This document shows, piece by piece, positions 1-17,325 of a stretch of DNA of 64,000 bases (its first letter is position 1; every line of letters starts with the position of its first letter). Origin of the DNA: Orientallactaga sibirica. Its lineage: Eukaryota > Chordata > Mammalia > Rodentia > Dipodidae. The notes under the pieces are model-generated. The model saw only the letters and a list, made by a program, of their open reading frames with translations, was not told where the DNA came from and did not search any database. The stretch lies in the NCBI GenBank assembly GCA_036365145.1, contig JAEOAD010000052.1:13577501-13641500 (forward strand), given 5' to 3'. The translations under genes were made by a program, and so were the position numbers.

Positions 1-1415
<1,415 letters not shown>

Positions 1416-1434
1416 TGACAGGGCCCTCAGCATG

Positions 1435-1770
1435 CCCAAGACTATTGATCAGTTACTTTCTTGTGGCTGGGACAAAAATCTGACCAGAAGCAGCTTAGGG
1501 AAGGAAAGGGTTTACTTTTGGCTTATAGTTTCGCAGGGAAGTCTACCATGGAGAAAGCATGGCAGGAGCAGGAAGCTGGTGTCACATTGTCACACAAGCA
1601 TGGAGAAAGAGCCCAGTAAACAGGGCTGGGTGATAAAGCCTCAAGACACACTTCCTCCTACAGCTTCCACAACCTTCCCAAACAGCACTAGCAGCTGGGG
1701 ATTAAACAGTCAAACACATGAGTCTATGGGAGACATATTACACTCAACCACCAAGCCCTCTTTCTGGGGG
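1435..1770 (+). repeat. Medium-reiterated repeat (family not named)
   Basis: The sequence runs from a segment with agcagcttagggaaggaaa through tttacttttggcttatagtt to a 3' end with gggagacatattacactcaa. Diverged relatives of the same general type occur at about 5425-5705 and 27135-27480. I recognise the type as a common rodent dispersed repeat but do not assign a library name. Confidence 0.5.
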
Positions 1771-2004
1771 TTTCAAAGCCAGGCTCTATTCCTTTGAACT
1801 TCCTGCGGTAGAGCTCCTGACTGTCCACAGCCTTTCAAGTGCAGATTCAAAGATGGTGCTTCTGCCTTTAAGTCTTCTCCAGATCCCATAACTGTTTATT
1901 TTGGTCACGCAGATGTGGCTTCATACCTTTGTCCCACACTAAGGTCCCTCTTCCGCACGCACACCAGGTGTCAATGCCACTTCAGAAATGTAGTTTCCAG
2001 GCCA

Positions 2005-2122
2005 GAAATCCCAGCTACTCAAGAGGCCGAGACAGAAAGATCAAAATAGCAGTGCCTGCCTGTGCTATAGAGAGAGTCCAAGGCCAGCCCTGGCATTACA
2101 GTGGGGTTCTGTCTCAAAATCA
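2005..2122 (+). mobile_element. Old B1-like SINE
   Basis: Shows aatcccagctactcaagagg followed by a B1-type body and a tctcaaaat 3' end. Diverged 7SL-derived SINE. Confidence 0.55.
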
Positions 2123-2132
2123 AATGTACAAA

Positions 2133-2213
2133 AAGGGCTGGGGATGCAGCTCAGTGGTAGAGAATTTTCCCAGCATATGTAAAGCCCTGAGTTTGATTCC
2201 AGCACTGCAAAAA
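2133..2213 (+). mobile_element. ID SINE (tRNA-derived)
   Basis: Classic ID core: ggctggggatgcagctcagt, then gccctgagtttgattccagc with a B-box-like element. Its A-rich tail runs straight into the GGAA-type microsatellite. Confidence 0.75.
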
Positions 2214-2365
2214 GGAAGGGAGGAAGGAAGGGAGGGAGGGAGGGAAGGGGGGGAGGGGAGGAAGGGAGGAAGGAAGGAAGGAAGGAAGGAAGGAAGGAAG
2301 GAAGGAAGGAAGGAAGGAAGGAAGGAAGGAAGGAGAAAGGAGAGAGGAAGGGAGGGAGAAAGGGA
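2214..2365 (+). repeat. (GGAA)n/(GGGA)n polypurine microsatellite
   Basis: About 150 bp of almost pure purine on the + strand, mostly aagg tetramers. It directly follows the ID SINE tail. Confidence 0.95.
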
Positions 2366-2809
2366 ACAAAATAGAGGACTTGTAAACCAGAGTGTGGTCT
2401 GGTCAGGATGGGTTCCCAGGACTTTATCCTGCTTCAGGGCCATGTGAAGTGATCTGGCCTCAGGTTATCATGAAGGACTTGCTACTGCTGGGTCTTCCTA
2501 CGACGGGGTCCCCATGCCTCCACTGTGTTCACTCCTGGACCTCCTCCCATCCTCACCCCATCCTTGTGTAGTTGATGTTTGGGCCACACCCAGGATGGAC
2601 AGTAATCCCTCTTGAAATTCCCCCACCCAAAAGCTGCTAATGGAGCCACTGACACCAGGATGAGCCCATGATCCCAAAGTTTGCTCCCATGGAAAGGAAA
2701 CTGTGCCAAAGTCTCCAAGGATGGAGACAAAGCACATGACCTTTGCCTAGTGGGAAGAAACCTCCGACATGGGACCAGCTTAGAGGAGAAATAACATGGT
2801 CATCAGTGA

Positions 2810-5281
<2,472 letters not shown>

Positions 5282-5304
5282 TGAGCGTCTGGCCCTGGCC
5301 CTGG

Positions 5305-5405
5305 ATTATTATTAATATATTGCCCAGCATCATGATATATAATATGATATAATATGATAATATTAATAATATATTAATAATATTATTAATTATTATTAAT
5401 TATTT
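5305..5405. repeat. AT-rich imperfect palindrome
   Basis: About 100 bp made almost only of attatt/aatat words, with many short inverted repeats, starting 25 bp after the exon 20 donor. Confidence 0.85.
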
Positions 5406-5424
5406 ATCCCCTCACTGTGTGTGA

Positions 5425-5705
5425 CCAATAACCTGGCAGGAAGCGGCTTTAGGAATAAAAGGGTTTGCTTGTGCGAATGGCTGCGGGGGTGCACTCTGTC
5501 ATGGTGGGGAGGGCATGGTGGCAGGAGCAGGAGGCTCCTCACATCGCATCCACAGTTAGGAATCAGAGGGCGAACAGAAGCGGGGCTGAGCTGTCAGACC
5601 TTAAGCCTACAGAGAGGATCCACCCCCTAAGGTTCCATGACTTTCCCCATCAGCACTACTAGCTGGGGACCAAGTGTTCAAACACATCTTACATTCAAGC
5701 CACAG
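5425..5705 (+). repeat. Medium-reiterated repeat
   Basis: Shares words such as gcatggtggcaggagcagga and ccaagtgttcaaacacat with the element at about 1435-1770. Family name not assigned. Confidence 0.45.
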
Positions 5706-5737
5706 TAGCTCTCTACTTGTCTTCCCAGGAAGACAAT

Positions 5738-5922
5738 TTTTTTTTTTTTTTGGTGAGTGGGGGAGAGAGAATGTGCATGCCAGGGCCTCTAGCCACTGCA
5801 AACAAACTGCAGATGCATGTGCCACCTTGTGCATCTGGCTTATGTGGGTCCTGGAGAATTAAACCTAGGTCCTTAGGTTTCACAGGCAAGCACCTTAACT
5901 GCTAAGCCATCTTTCCAGCTCC
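5738..5922 (-). mobile_element. tRNA-type SINE, short form
   Basis: Reverse orientation: an oligo-T block, then ccactgcaaacaaactgcag, and a head reading aagccatctttccagctcc. This is the typical short member of the abundant tRNA-type SINE family of this window. Confidence 0.85.
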
Positions 5923-5923
5923 A

Positions 5924-6171
5924 TTTTTTTTTGTTTTTTTGTTTTTGGAGAGAGTCAGAGAGAGAGAGAGGGACAGATAGAGAGATTGGGTACACCAGCA
6001 GCCTCTCAGCCACTGTGAATGAACTCCAGACATGTACACCCCCTTGTGGGCAAGTGTGGCATTGTGCCCTTGTGTCACTGCATCTGGCTAAACGTAGGGC
6101 CTGGAGAATCGAACGGGCATTCTTAGGCTTAGCAGGCCGGCACCTTAACCACTAAGCCATCTCTCCAGCCC
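5924..6171 (-). mobile_element. tRNA-type SINE, long form
   Basis: Reverse orientation. It has the extra internal segment (ccccttgtgggcaagtgtgg) that defines the long subfamily, and ends in ctaagccatctctccagccc. Confidence 0.85.
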
Positions 6172-6325
6172 TTTTTTTTGGGGGTTTGAGGTAGAGTCTC
6201 TCTCTAGCCCAGGCTGACCTGTAATTCACTATGTAGTCTCAGGCTGGCCTCAAACTCACGGCAATCCTCCTACCTCTGCCTCCCGAATGCTGGGATTAAA
6301 GGCATGTGCCACCACACCTGGCTTA
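6172..6325 (-). mobile_element. B1-like SINE
   Basis: Reverse orientation: gaggtagagtctctctctag, ctgggattaaaggcatgtgc, accacacctggc. It is directly adjacent to the preceding SINE. Confidence 0.9.
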
Positions 6326-6684
6326 CCAGGAAGACAAATCTTAAGGGAGTTTATTTCAACATCTTAATATATTCATGGAGCTGATGCAACAAGAGAATTT
6401 GATGGGAAGAACCGAGACTCTCTTTACGACCCACCCATGTAAGCTGTCCAGTAAGAGCCCCAGCCCCCTTCTCCTCAAGCTTCGGGAACACCTGTGACTT
6501 CTTTGTCACACTAGGACACGTCACAGTAAGGATCTTCCAGTGAGCTGTCACTGAGCTAGGAGCATCAGCTTCTTCCAGGCAGAGTCGTGTCTTACCTCTG
6601 TCCCTGGCAGATATCAGAGACTCACTAACTAGTGACTCAATGAATACATGCTTCACCCTCATCATGAATTGCTGCCTGAAACCT

Positions 6685-7583
<899 letters not shown>

Positions 7584-7795
7584 TGATACCTCCAGAGAAA
7601 ATGGTGTTTGATGTTCCCAGCATGCCCCCCCACCCGCTCCTGAGGAGGAAGGTCTCTGAATGGAATAACCCCCTGAGGATTGTTTCAGAAACTATCTGTG
7701 TGTCCTAATAATCCAGCTACTAGCCCTCGGCCCAGAGCTGGCGCCGATGCCATCCCTTTGTTCTTACACACACATACTGAAAAAAACCATTTTCT

Positions 7796-8009
7796 TATTT
7801 TATTTTATTTTATTTATTTGAGAGAGAGAGAAAGAGGCAGATAGATAGAGAATGGGCTCACTAGGACCTCCAGCCACTGCAAACAAACTCCAGATACATG
7901 TGCCACCTTATGCATCTGGCTTATGTGGGTCCTGGGGAATCGAGCCTCGAACCAGGGTCCCCTAGGCTTCACAGGCAAGCACTTAACCTCTAAGCCATCT
8001 CTCCAGCCC
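7796..8009 (-). mobile_element. tRNA-type SINE, short form, with TSD
   Basis: Reverse-oriented copy flanked by the duplicated target aaaccattttct (about 7785-7795 and 8014-8025). It ends in ctaagccatctctccagccc. Confidence 0.9.
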
Positions 8010-8605
8010 AAAGAAACCATTTTCTGATGATACATGCACCACATGATTACTGACTACAACTTGGAAAGTGTAAGAATACGCATAAAGAAAGCCACATTAT
8101 GCAGTATCACTACTGGGCAATGATAAGCCATAATTCTTTGATTTATAATCGCCCAGTCTCTCAGCTTGTACGTTGTGTGTGTGAATGTGGAGTTTGCTAG
8201 CCCGCACTGCCTATATACCCTAATAGGACAAGAAAACCCAGATCTTGGGGCCTCTTATCCTGACTCAGTCCTTCCAGTGGAGGGAGCCAGCTGAGGCTGC
8301 AGGGACCAGAGAGGTCCTCCCTCCTCCAGGCTCCCTTTCACATGCTGTCCCTTTCAGAAGCCAGTCCTTCAACTTTTGCTCAGAGAACTCAAGAGCATAT
8401 TCGTGCAGCGCTATCTAAGAAAGGCACCCTATGGCCCCACCACATGCATACTCTGTCACCCACAGGTCCTCCCACCCCAACAGAATTCTCTCCTGCTAAC
8501 TCAACTTTGTCCAGGCCTGCCCCATCTTCCCTCCTGCTTCCCAGGGAGTTTCCTTGTAGTCTATATCAACAGAACCATCCTCACAACACAGTGCTGAAGC
8601 CATGC

Positions 8606-8753
8606 CTTTTTGTTTTCGAGGTAGGGTCTCACTCTAGTCCAGGCTGACCTGGAATTCACTATGTAGTCTCAGGGTGGCCTCAAACTCATGGCGATCCTCC
8701 TACCTCTGCCTCCCGAGTGCTGGGATTAAAGGCTGCGCCACCACGCCCGGCCC
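8606..8753 (-). mobile_element. B1-like SINE
   Basis: Reverse: gaggtagggtctcactctag through tgggattaaaggctgcgcca to cacgcccggc. Confidence 0.92.
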
Positions 8754-8878
8754 ATATCTTCCTTTTAACATCACAGTCATGCTGAAACCAATCCTCTTGA
8801 ATTTTCAGTTACCTCTACCTAAAACTTCTCTGTTCAGTTCAAGCCAGTGAGTCTATTTGGCAAATTACAGAGAGTCTA

Positions 8879-9033
8879 TTTTTTTTTTTTTTTGGTTTTC
8901 CGAGGTAGGGTTTCACTCTGGTCCAGGCTGACCTGGAATTCACTACGTAGTCTCAGGGTGACCTCTAACTCATGGTGATCCTCCTGCCTCTGCCTCCTGA
9001 GTGCTGGGATTAAAGGCGTGTGCCTCCATGCCC
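8879..9033 (-). mobile_element. B1-like SINE
   Basis: Reverse copy with a leading oligo-T, then gaggtagggtttcactctgg, ending ccatgcccag, about 95 bp before exon 23. Confidence 0.92.
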
Positions 9034-9101
9034 AGAGAAGCCATGTCCTTTGTGTCCCCGCTCCCCTCCCGCTTGTGATCGTCCAGACACGGCTCAGTTA
9101 A

Positions 9102-9383
<282 letters not shown>

Positions 9384-9811
9384 TGAGAGCAGAGTCCCAG
9401 CTCCAAAGAGCCCATGCAAGGCCCGCATGATGGATTCTGTCACCGACCTCCTCTACGACCTGGTGACTCTGGATCATTAGACCCCGACACACTCAGAGAG
9501 GGACTTATATATTGGCCTTGTCAATAGTTCACTCCTCCTCTACTCATTCCAAATCCACTGACCTCATCTCTCTAACAGACGTGATAATATGCAACATCCT
9601 GACCCTGTAGTTTTCTCCGGAAAGGATATTCTGGAATATTACGATAACGGTGCATATATCTAGGGTGTTATGGATGAGGGAAGAGAGTTTGGGAAGAACC
9701 CTAGGGTGCATCTGGGAAGCTCAGACTCCAGCCCCCGCCTGGCCGTCAGGCACAATATGGCATAGGGCTGTCCACCTCCTTAACATCAGCATCTGCATAG
9801 GTGAAACTTGA

Positions 9812-10008
9812 GAGCCAGACTAAGTGTTTGTCTGCAAAGCCTCAGGACCTGGGGTTCGACTCCCCAGTACCCACGTAAAGCCAGATTCACAAAGTGGTAC
9901 ATGCATCTAAGGTTGGTTTGCAGTGGCTGGAGGCCCTGGAATGCCCACTCTGTGTGTCTCTCTTTTCTCTATCTCTCTCTGCTTGCAAATAAAATAAATA
10001 AAATTTAA
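9812..10008 (+). mobile_element. tRNA-type SINE, diverged
   Basis: Forward copy with ctgcaaagcctcaggacctg, ggttcgactccccagtaccc and a 3' end tgcaaataaaataaataaaa. Confidence 0.8.
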
Positions 10009-10619
10009 AGCAATTTTTTTTTAATCTTCACTTTCGGATCCTCCATAGTGTTTCTACAAATCCCTTGAGTAAATCCAGGCCGGGGTTGGGGGTTGGAGAC
10101 CACACGCATTCACAACAATCTTCCCCAGCATTGTGTCTTCCTCCCTCTTTCACATTTCCCACACAGCACATGGAGTAGAGCGCGCAGGCAGGTCTCACTC
10201 CTCCCTGAGAGTTACTCACTTGCAAGGGCCATGAGAAGTAGAAGGACAGACTAGAACTCGGGACTGCTGTCTCCTGGCCTAGTGCTCCACTTCACATGCT
10301 GTTTGTGCACGTGGTCCTCCAGGGAGCCTGGAGCTATGGCGAGAGCTAACACTGCCTTCCAGGCACCTCTGCCAGGGTCTGGGCTTCAGATTCCCTGACT
10401 TGCCACAGTGGACCAGAAGGATGCCCAGGTCAACCACACCTACCATGCCAGTGGAATTCAGAGTACAGATGAGAATTGCCTGGTCTGCCCACCTCTTCAG
10501 GAAAGACACTAAAAGCAGCCATTACCTGGAACCGTTGATTTAGTCAGTTATGACAAAGGCCGCTGAGAAGTCATCAGTCTCGTCGCTAAAGATGTGGGTC
10601 ACTGGGAAGGTTTGCTCTT

Positions 10620-10920
10620 CCTTGTCAGCTTAGTGGATTCAGATTCACTTAGGGCACATACCTTGGGCGTGTCTGTGAGGGCATTTCCAAAGAGGTTTAA
10701 CTGAGGAGGGAAGACCTCCTCTAACTGTAGGCATCACCGTGCCATGGGCTGGAGTTCCAGACCGAATTAAGAAGGAGGAAATGAGTGGAGCAACGTGAAC
10801 ACAATGTGAGCAGCCACCTCACGCTCTTGCCACCATGTCTTCCCTGACACGATGAACCGTTCCCTCACACCGTGAGCCAAGATAAACCCTCAGGTGCTTC
10901 TTGTCAGAGCAACAAATCCC
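10620..10920 (+). repeat. Medium-reiterated repeat, probable
   Basis: A segment starting tgtcagcttagtggattcag and ending near gagccaagataaaccctcag is the kind of sequence seen in dispersed rodent repeats. Family not identified. Confidence 0.35.
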
Positions 10921-11477
10921 TAATCGGGTCATTGACCACAGCAGTGTACACTGAATGCCCAGTTGTGCCAGCTCTGTGCTGGCCACCCGCAGAAGTGGAA
11001 GATCAAGTCCCGTCTCAGAGACTGCAATGCTTACATGGGGGCATGGTGCCATAAACACAGGGCAGCCACACAACACCGTGGATAGGGCACCACCTGGGCA
11101 CAGGCTGCAACACACTTTGGGGATTTAGAGCGACGTGGCCTGGTCCTTGGCCAGACTGTCCAAGAAGCAAAAGGAGGTGTGCCCGCGGGGGGAGTGGAGT
11201 GGCGTTTCCTGTCACAGGAGAGGGACTGTACGGACGGTACTGTGCCTCGCGCTGCTCTACATTCCAGCATTTTCCACACGCTTTTCTGTCTTGAATCCAC
11301 TGAACGTCTAGATCTATTTTAAGGCATTTCAATAACAACAGCATTCCCCACTGGTCTCCGGAGGCTTACCAGTGTGGGGCATGTAGGTGTTGGTGAAGGG
11401 TGGGACACAAGCATGTGCTGACTACATTTCAGGAAGAGCACCTCCCAGCTGATCCCTGTGGCTTAGGCGTCCCCAGC

Positions 11478-12009
<532 letters not shown>

Positions 12010-12107
12010 TGAGCAGACCACCTTGCTCTCCCCTCAGCCTTCAGAGGCTTCCCAGGATGTCTCAGAGACAGTTCAGCTCGCCCCTAGACTGGAATAGGTC
12101 TCAAAGC

Positions 12108-12287
12108 TAGGGAGATGGCTCAGAGGTACAGCAAGGACCCCCCACACCCTCATGAGAGCTGAGTGTAGCTATACTCACCTGTAATCCCAGTGCTGGGGAG
12201 GCAGAAACAGGAGAATCCCTGGGACTTGCTAGCTAGACCAGCCAGATTAGTAAGCTCCAGGCTCAGTGGGCAATCTTGTCTCAAAAT
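12108..12287 (+). mobile_element. B2/B3-like SINE (old)
   Basis: Head agggagatggctcagaggta, middle tgtaatcccagtgctgggga, then ggcagaaacaggagaatccc and caatcttgtctcaaaataag. Its A-rich tail becomes the GAAA tract. Confidence 0.65.
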
Positions 12288-12346
<59 letters not shown>

Positions 12347-12387
12347 GAAGGAAAAAGAGAGAAAGAAAAAAAGAAAGAGAGAGAGAG

Positions 12388-12429
<42 letters not shown>

Positions 12430-12590
12430 GAGAAGGAAGGAAGGAAGGAAAGAAGGAAGGAAGGAAGGAAGGAAGGAAGGAAGGAAGGAAGGAAGGAAGG
12501 AAGGAAAGAAGGAAGGAAGGAAAGAAGGAAGGAAGGAAAGAAGGAAGGAAGGAAAGAAGGAAGGAAGGAAGGAAGGGAGGAAATGGAGAG
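12288..12590 (+). repeat. (GAAA)n to (GGAA)n polypurine tract
   Basis: About 300 bp without a pyrimidine on the + strand: gaaa units first, then gaga and ggaa units. It starts in the SINE tail. Long KERKK-type or FLPSFLPS-type translations of it are not proteins. Confidence 0.97.
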
Positions 12591-12668
12591 TGATTGAGGA
12601 AGATACCTAATGTTTCCTCTATTGTTCACATGCACACACCTATGTACAAACACATATAAACATGCACA

Positions 12669-12697
12669 TCACACACACACACACACACACACACACA
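12669..12697 (+). repeat. (AC)n microsatellite
   Basis: About 14 uninterrupted AC units. Confidence 0.95.
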
Positions 12698-13023
12698 AAG
12701 TGTCTCTCCAGAGCATTTGGATGAGTCCTCTTTGTGCTTGAGGGAGTACCTGTCTCCCAGGGCTTCCCCCACCCATGGGTGAGGTAGGTATTGGAACGTC
12801 TGCATGCTAGAGTTGGACACAGTGAATGACTCTGGGCCCCCCTTGGGCCTCCTGCCCGTGTCGTGAATGTCTCAAGTCCTGCATCACCTATGCCTCCCCC
12901 ATCTAGAAACTGGGGTCCTTGCAGAGAACTTAAAAGAGTTTATATTTTCACACACGTGACCGTGACTAACTCAAAGGTAGGAAATGTTGGCTGAATAAAT
13001 TTCTTCTGAAATGATCTGAAGTG

Positions 13024-13245
13024 GGCTGGAGAGCTGGCTTGGGGGTTAAGGCGTTTATCTGCAAAACCAAAGGATCCTGGTTCAACTCTCCAGGACCCAC
13101 GTAAGCCAGATACACAAGGGGGTGCATGCATCTGGAGTTCATCTGCAGTGACTGGAAGCCCTGGTGCACCATTCTCTCTCTTTCTTTCTCTCTCTTTCTC
13201 TCTCTCTCTATCAAATAAATTAATTAATTAAATATATTTAAAAAA
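13024..13245 (+). mobile_element. tRNA-type SINE with 16-bp TSD
   Basis: Forward copy with a perfect target-site duplication gaaatgatctgaagtg at 13008-13023 and 13246-13261. The tail is aaataaattaattaattaaa. Confidence 0.93.
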
Positions 13246-14182
13246 GAAATGATCTGAAGTGAAGCATAATAATAATCATTTCCATATGTCATTTCCTCTG
13301 ACATGCATACATACATACATGCACACATACCCTTTGTGTTTGAATGCTATTTGTCCTGGGACATCATACCTTCACTTAAAGCAGCAAATAGCATCTCTCA
13401 GGTTTCTTTCTTTGTGGATGTTTGCGACAGCGTGCTCTGAAAGCTGAGTAGTAGAACATATTATCAGGCCTTGTGCACAGTTCTTAATGATTTGCTTCTA
13501 ATTCAGTAAACAATCACCCAGCGAACTCACACTTGCTGAGCCCACATCTTCAAAGAGTCTAAGGCGGCCATCACCATTGGAATACGTGTGTACCAAGTAG
13601 AGTCCGAGACGTGCTGTGCGTGTTTCGACATAGCAGAGCATCTGTGGAACCTGCCGTGCTTCCTCCCTGCTAACGTGGGGAGACCAGAGGTCAGGAGGTG
13701 CACGTGCCTAAGGTCCCAAAGTCACTCTGGAGACAGGGCAGTAGCCTCTCACACACCACCTCCTCTCTTTACAGCCACTTCATCATTTTGTCTTCTGTCC
13801 TCCCTCTGATTCTAACCTTTTCCAACTCGTCGGCCATTGTGCTCAGTGGAAATAATACCTGCAGAAGAGGAGGAGCCAGGACCCCTCCTCTGTGTCCTCA
13901 TCCAAGGCCCCATTGTCTGCCTCAAGCCCGTCACTGCCCTTCCCATAACCTCAACCCTGGCTCTGTCACTACTCAGCCAAGATAAGTTTGTGCTTCTTTT
14001 GGAAGTCATCCGTGGTTAGAGTCACCTTCTGTCCATGACCTTTCCTATGGACTATGTGAGAGCCACTGTGTGTCTGTCACCTTGGTGACTTTCGGTGTCC
14101 CTCTTTACTTCTCATTGAGACCTGCTTCTGCACCAGCATCTCCATCCGCGGTCAGCAGTGCAGCACGGGCCACATCCACCTT

Positions 14183-14409
14183 TTTAGATATTTGAGAGAG
14201 TTACAGAGACAGACAGAGAGAAAGAGGGAGACAGACAGACACAGAGAGAGAGCAAACATGGGCATGCCAGGGCTTCTTGCCACTGCAAACAAACTCCAGA
14301 GGCATGTGCCACTCTATGCATCTGGCTTTACATGGGCACTGAGGAATTGAACCTGGATCATCAGGTGTGGGAAGCAAGTGCCTCCAATCACTAAGCCATC
14401 TCTCCAGCC
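14183..14409 (-). mobile_element. tRNA-type SINE, short form
   Basis: Reverse copy: ccactgcaaacaaactccag, catctggctttacatgggca, cactaagccatctctccagc. Confidence 0.9.
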
Positions 14410-14502
14410 AATGTCGGCTCTTTTGAAAAAAAAATTGTTTTATTTTTTTCCTTCTCTTGTCCCCCATCCCTGTCTTACTCAACCCCTTCTTCTTCCCCCT
14501 TC

Positions 14503-14505
<3 letters not shown>

Positions 14506-14540
<35 letters not shown>
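14506..14540 (+). repeat. (GT)n microsatellite
   Basis: About 17 GT units in intron 24, sense orientation, so UG repeats in the ALK pre-mRNA. Confidence 0.95.
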
Positions 14541-14541
<1 letters not shown>

Positions 14542-15179
14542 ACTGACTTTAGTTAGGATTGTCTTATGAGCACAGATGGGGGTTATTCACCAGAGCATAT
14601 GAAAATTACCAGTGGCTACACTACAGAAGAAAATGTCTCTCTCTCCCCAAGCAACCATTAACTGGCAGTAACTCCTCAGGAGAGAGGGGCCCTCATGCCC
14701 GCTTCCATTGTCCCCAGTGGAAGGTCGATGGGCTCAGTGTGACTGACTGAGCTCAGCTTTCTGTGACGACATCCCCTGCTCTGCAAGGATGATTGCAGGA
14801 TCGTGTTTTCTCGAGATTCCTGTCACTCCCAGATCTAGAAATAGTTACTGAAGGTCAGAGTCAGATCCCAGAGTAATTGTTTGTTGCCATTGTCATCATT
14901 TTCAAGAAAGTAAATTGTCAAAAATCAAATAAAAATAATCAAGTGTTTTCTGCCGTGTATATGCACAGTCCTTGAGCAGCTGGCTAAGACTCTAATTTAG
15001 TAAAACTCATGGCAAGACTCAGGATTCTTCATAAGTGTTAGAGGTATTCTATCAGATTATTTTGTTTGTAATTACATCATTAGTGTTGAGCCAGTGTTTT
15101 CTCATGTCTCAATTCTATGTAGATGCATAGATGTGTCAAACAAACAAAACCCTTCACACGCAAAAAAGGTGTTTTGTTG

Positions 15180-15349
15180 TTGTTTTGTTGTTGTTTATTT
15201 GTTTGGTTGTTTTTCGAGGTAGGGTCTCACTAGCTCAGGCTGACCTGGAATTCACTATGTAGTCTCAGGGTGGCCTCAAACTCATGGTGATCCTCCTACC
15301 TCTGCTTCCCAAGTGCTGGGATTAAAGGCATGCACCACCACGCCCAGCC
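15180..15349 (-). mobile_element. B1-like SINE
   Basis: Reverse: tgttttgttgttgtttattt, gaggtagggtctcactagct, ending accaccacgcccagcc. Confidence 0.9.
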
Positions 15350-15555
15350 AAAAAAAGATCTTTTTTTTTACTATGAAAATTAGAGAAGGTATAATCCCAG
15401 AAAATTCAGAATCTGAGAAAGTTTATCCTGTATGTAACAAAAAGGGTGATCATATTGTTTTCAAATGATAGCTAATATCTTATACTTTTAAGATAAATTA
15501 TAACTTGCAGCTATGACATTAAGTTATAAAGATTATTGCATGTCACCTGTGCTCT

Positions 15556-15759
15556 TTTTATAAATATTTTATTTTTATTTATTTATTTGAGAGAAAAGCA
15601 AAGAGAAAATGGGTATGCCAGGGCTTCTTGCCACTGCAAACAAACTCCAGATGCATGCGCCACCTTGTGCCTCTGGCTTACATGGGTCTTGGAGAACTGA
15701 ACCTGGGTCCTTTGATTTTGAAGGCAAGCACCTTAACCAGTAAGCCATCTCTCCATCCC
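15556..15759 (-). mobile_element. tRNA-type SINE, short form, with TSD
   Basis: Reverse copy between duplicated gtgctctttt (15549-15558 and about 15765-15774). It contains ccactgcaaacaaactccag. Confidence 0.88.
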
Positions 15760-16067
15760 TACCAGTGCTCTTTTAAAATAGATTCCCCAAGATTCTTATC
15801 TTAGGAAATTTAAGCTGAAAAAAAGTCATTTTCAAAGCAAGCTGCCTCTTGCCTTCTCATGGACAGGAGCGCTCTGTACTTTCTCCTCCTTCCTTCTCTG
15901 ATGATTTGGGCAAGAACTCTGCATTCTTTCCTTCTCTTCAGTACTGGCTCTCCCATTTCTGGGAAACCCCTGCCTGCCTCTTGGGCATGAGCTCAGTCTC
16001 CTTTCCTAATCTGAAGTTCTGTCTATAATTTAATAAAACCTGTAAACATATATGCATATGTATACAT

Positions 16068-16104
16068 ACACACACGTGTGTGTGCACACACACATACACA
16101 CATA
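16068..16104. repeat. Mixed (CA)n/(TG)n
   Basis: Short imperfect run cacacacgtgtgtgtgcacacac with local dyad symmetry. Confidence 0.85.
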
Positions 16105-16159
16105 TTCGCAAGTGATTCATTTTAAGTGAAAAGACATGCTGGTAGAAATTGTCCATCTT

Positions 16160-16305
16160 GGCCAGGTGGGGTAGCGCACACTTGTAGCTCAAGCACTGAG
16201 GAGGCGGCAGGAAGATTGTCACAAGTTTGAAGCCAGCCATGTCTACATAGCAAGTTCCAGTTAATCAAGGGTTATATTGTAAGACCATGTCTCAAAAAAA
16301 AAAAT
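16160..16305 (+). mobile_element. Old B1-like SINE
   Basis: Diverged: ggccaggtggggtagcgcac, ccatgtctcaaaaaaaaaaa. Confidence 0.75.
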
Positions 16306-16323
16306 CAATAAAATAAAAATTGT

Positions 16324-16475
16324 TGCCGGGTATGGTGGCACATGCCTTTAATTCCCACACACGGGAGGCAGAGGCAGGAAGATTTCTGTGAGTCTGAGGT
16401 CGGCCTGAGACTACATAGTGAATTCCAGGTCAGCCTGGGTTAGAGTGAGACCCTATCTCAGAAAATAAAATTTTA
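16324..16475 (+). mobile_element. B1-like SINE
   Basis: Forward: gccgggtatggtggcacatg, tagtgaattccaggtcagcc, gagaccctatctcag. Confidence 0.93.
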
Positions 16476-17194
16476 AAAACTTGTTAAAGAAAAAGATATT
16501 GTCTATATCCATCAAAGCCTCACCTCTGGGGTCACTTGGTTGTTTACATGAGGAAATCACCTTTTAAATTCTTCCCACTAGGTAATTAATAGACCCACAG
16601 ACCACTCTCCTAACAGAATCCCCCGACTTCTCTCCCCGTCACCCTGAACCTGCACCTCGGGTTCATGGACGTGCGTAACATCACCTTCTGCACGCACAAC
16701 TGCATCACCACACGAAAGGCTTTCTTGTTTAAAATTAAAATCTGTTGCCTCTGGATATGGTTTATGGCAATGTCAACTCTCGTGTGCCTTTCCACCAATA
16801 TTTGGTACATCCTATGACCTTAGAGTCACTTCCTGTCGTTCCGTTCCCGAGCACATTTTAAGCAAGTATTTCATGTGCGTCAGTCTAAATACCTTTCAGG
16901 GACCGTCAATATTGTTCCCGACCTACTTCACTGGTCTTCTCTGCAGAACCTGTGGCTCTATAGCCAAGTGTCTTCCTTTGTTTTGATGCCATGCATTTTA
17001 TGCAGTGGGGGATTTATTTGGGCATTTTATACACCACTGCCCCTCAAAATTCAACCTAAACTTTATGAATTATGTCAGTGGAATTAACAATATTCATCTG
17101 CCACTCCAGCCCATCGTTTGGCATTTGTGAGCCATGATCCCTAATCCAGGTCCTATTTTATTATTTTTTTCCTCAATCTTCCATTTTCTTCATT

Positions 17195-17325
17195 TTATCT
17201 TTTGAGACAAGCATTCATTATGCAGCCTAAGCTGACCTAGAACTTGCTATGTGTCCCCTGATGGCCTTAAATCCAGATGCCCCTGCCTCAGCCTCTGAAG
17301 TTTACACCGCCTTCCTTTGCGTCCT
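17195..17325 (-). mobile_element. Old B1-like SINE
   Basis: Reverse: ttttgagacaagcattcatt, cctaagctgacctagaactt, gcctcagcctctgaagttta. Confidence 0.6.

Noticed and set aside
12150..12653. Open frames of lysine/glutamate- or leucine/proline/serine-rich repeats at polypurine tracts (also near 2.2, 20.2 and 41.3 kb).
   Set aside because: Simple-sequence translations without any protein signature.
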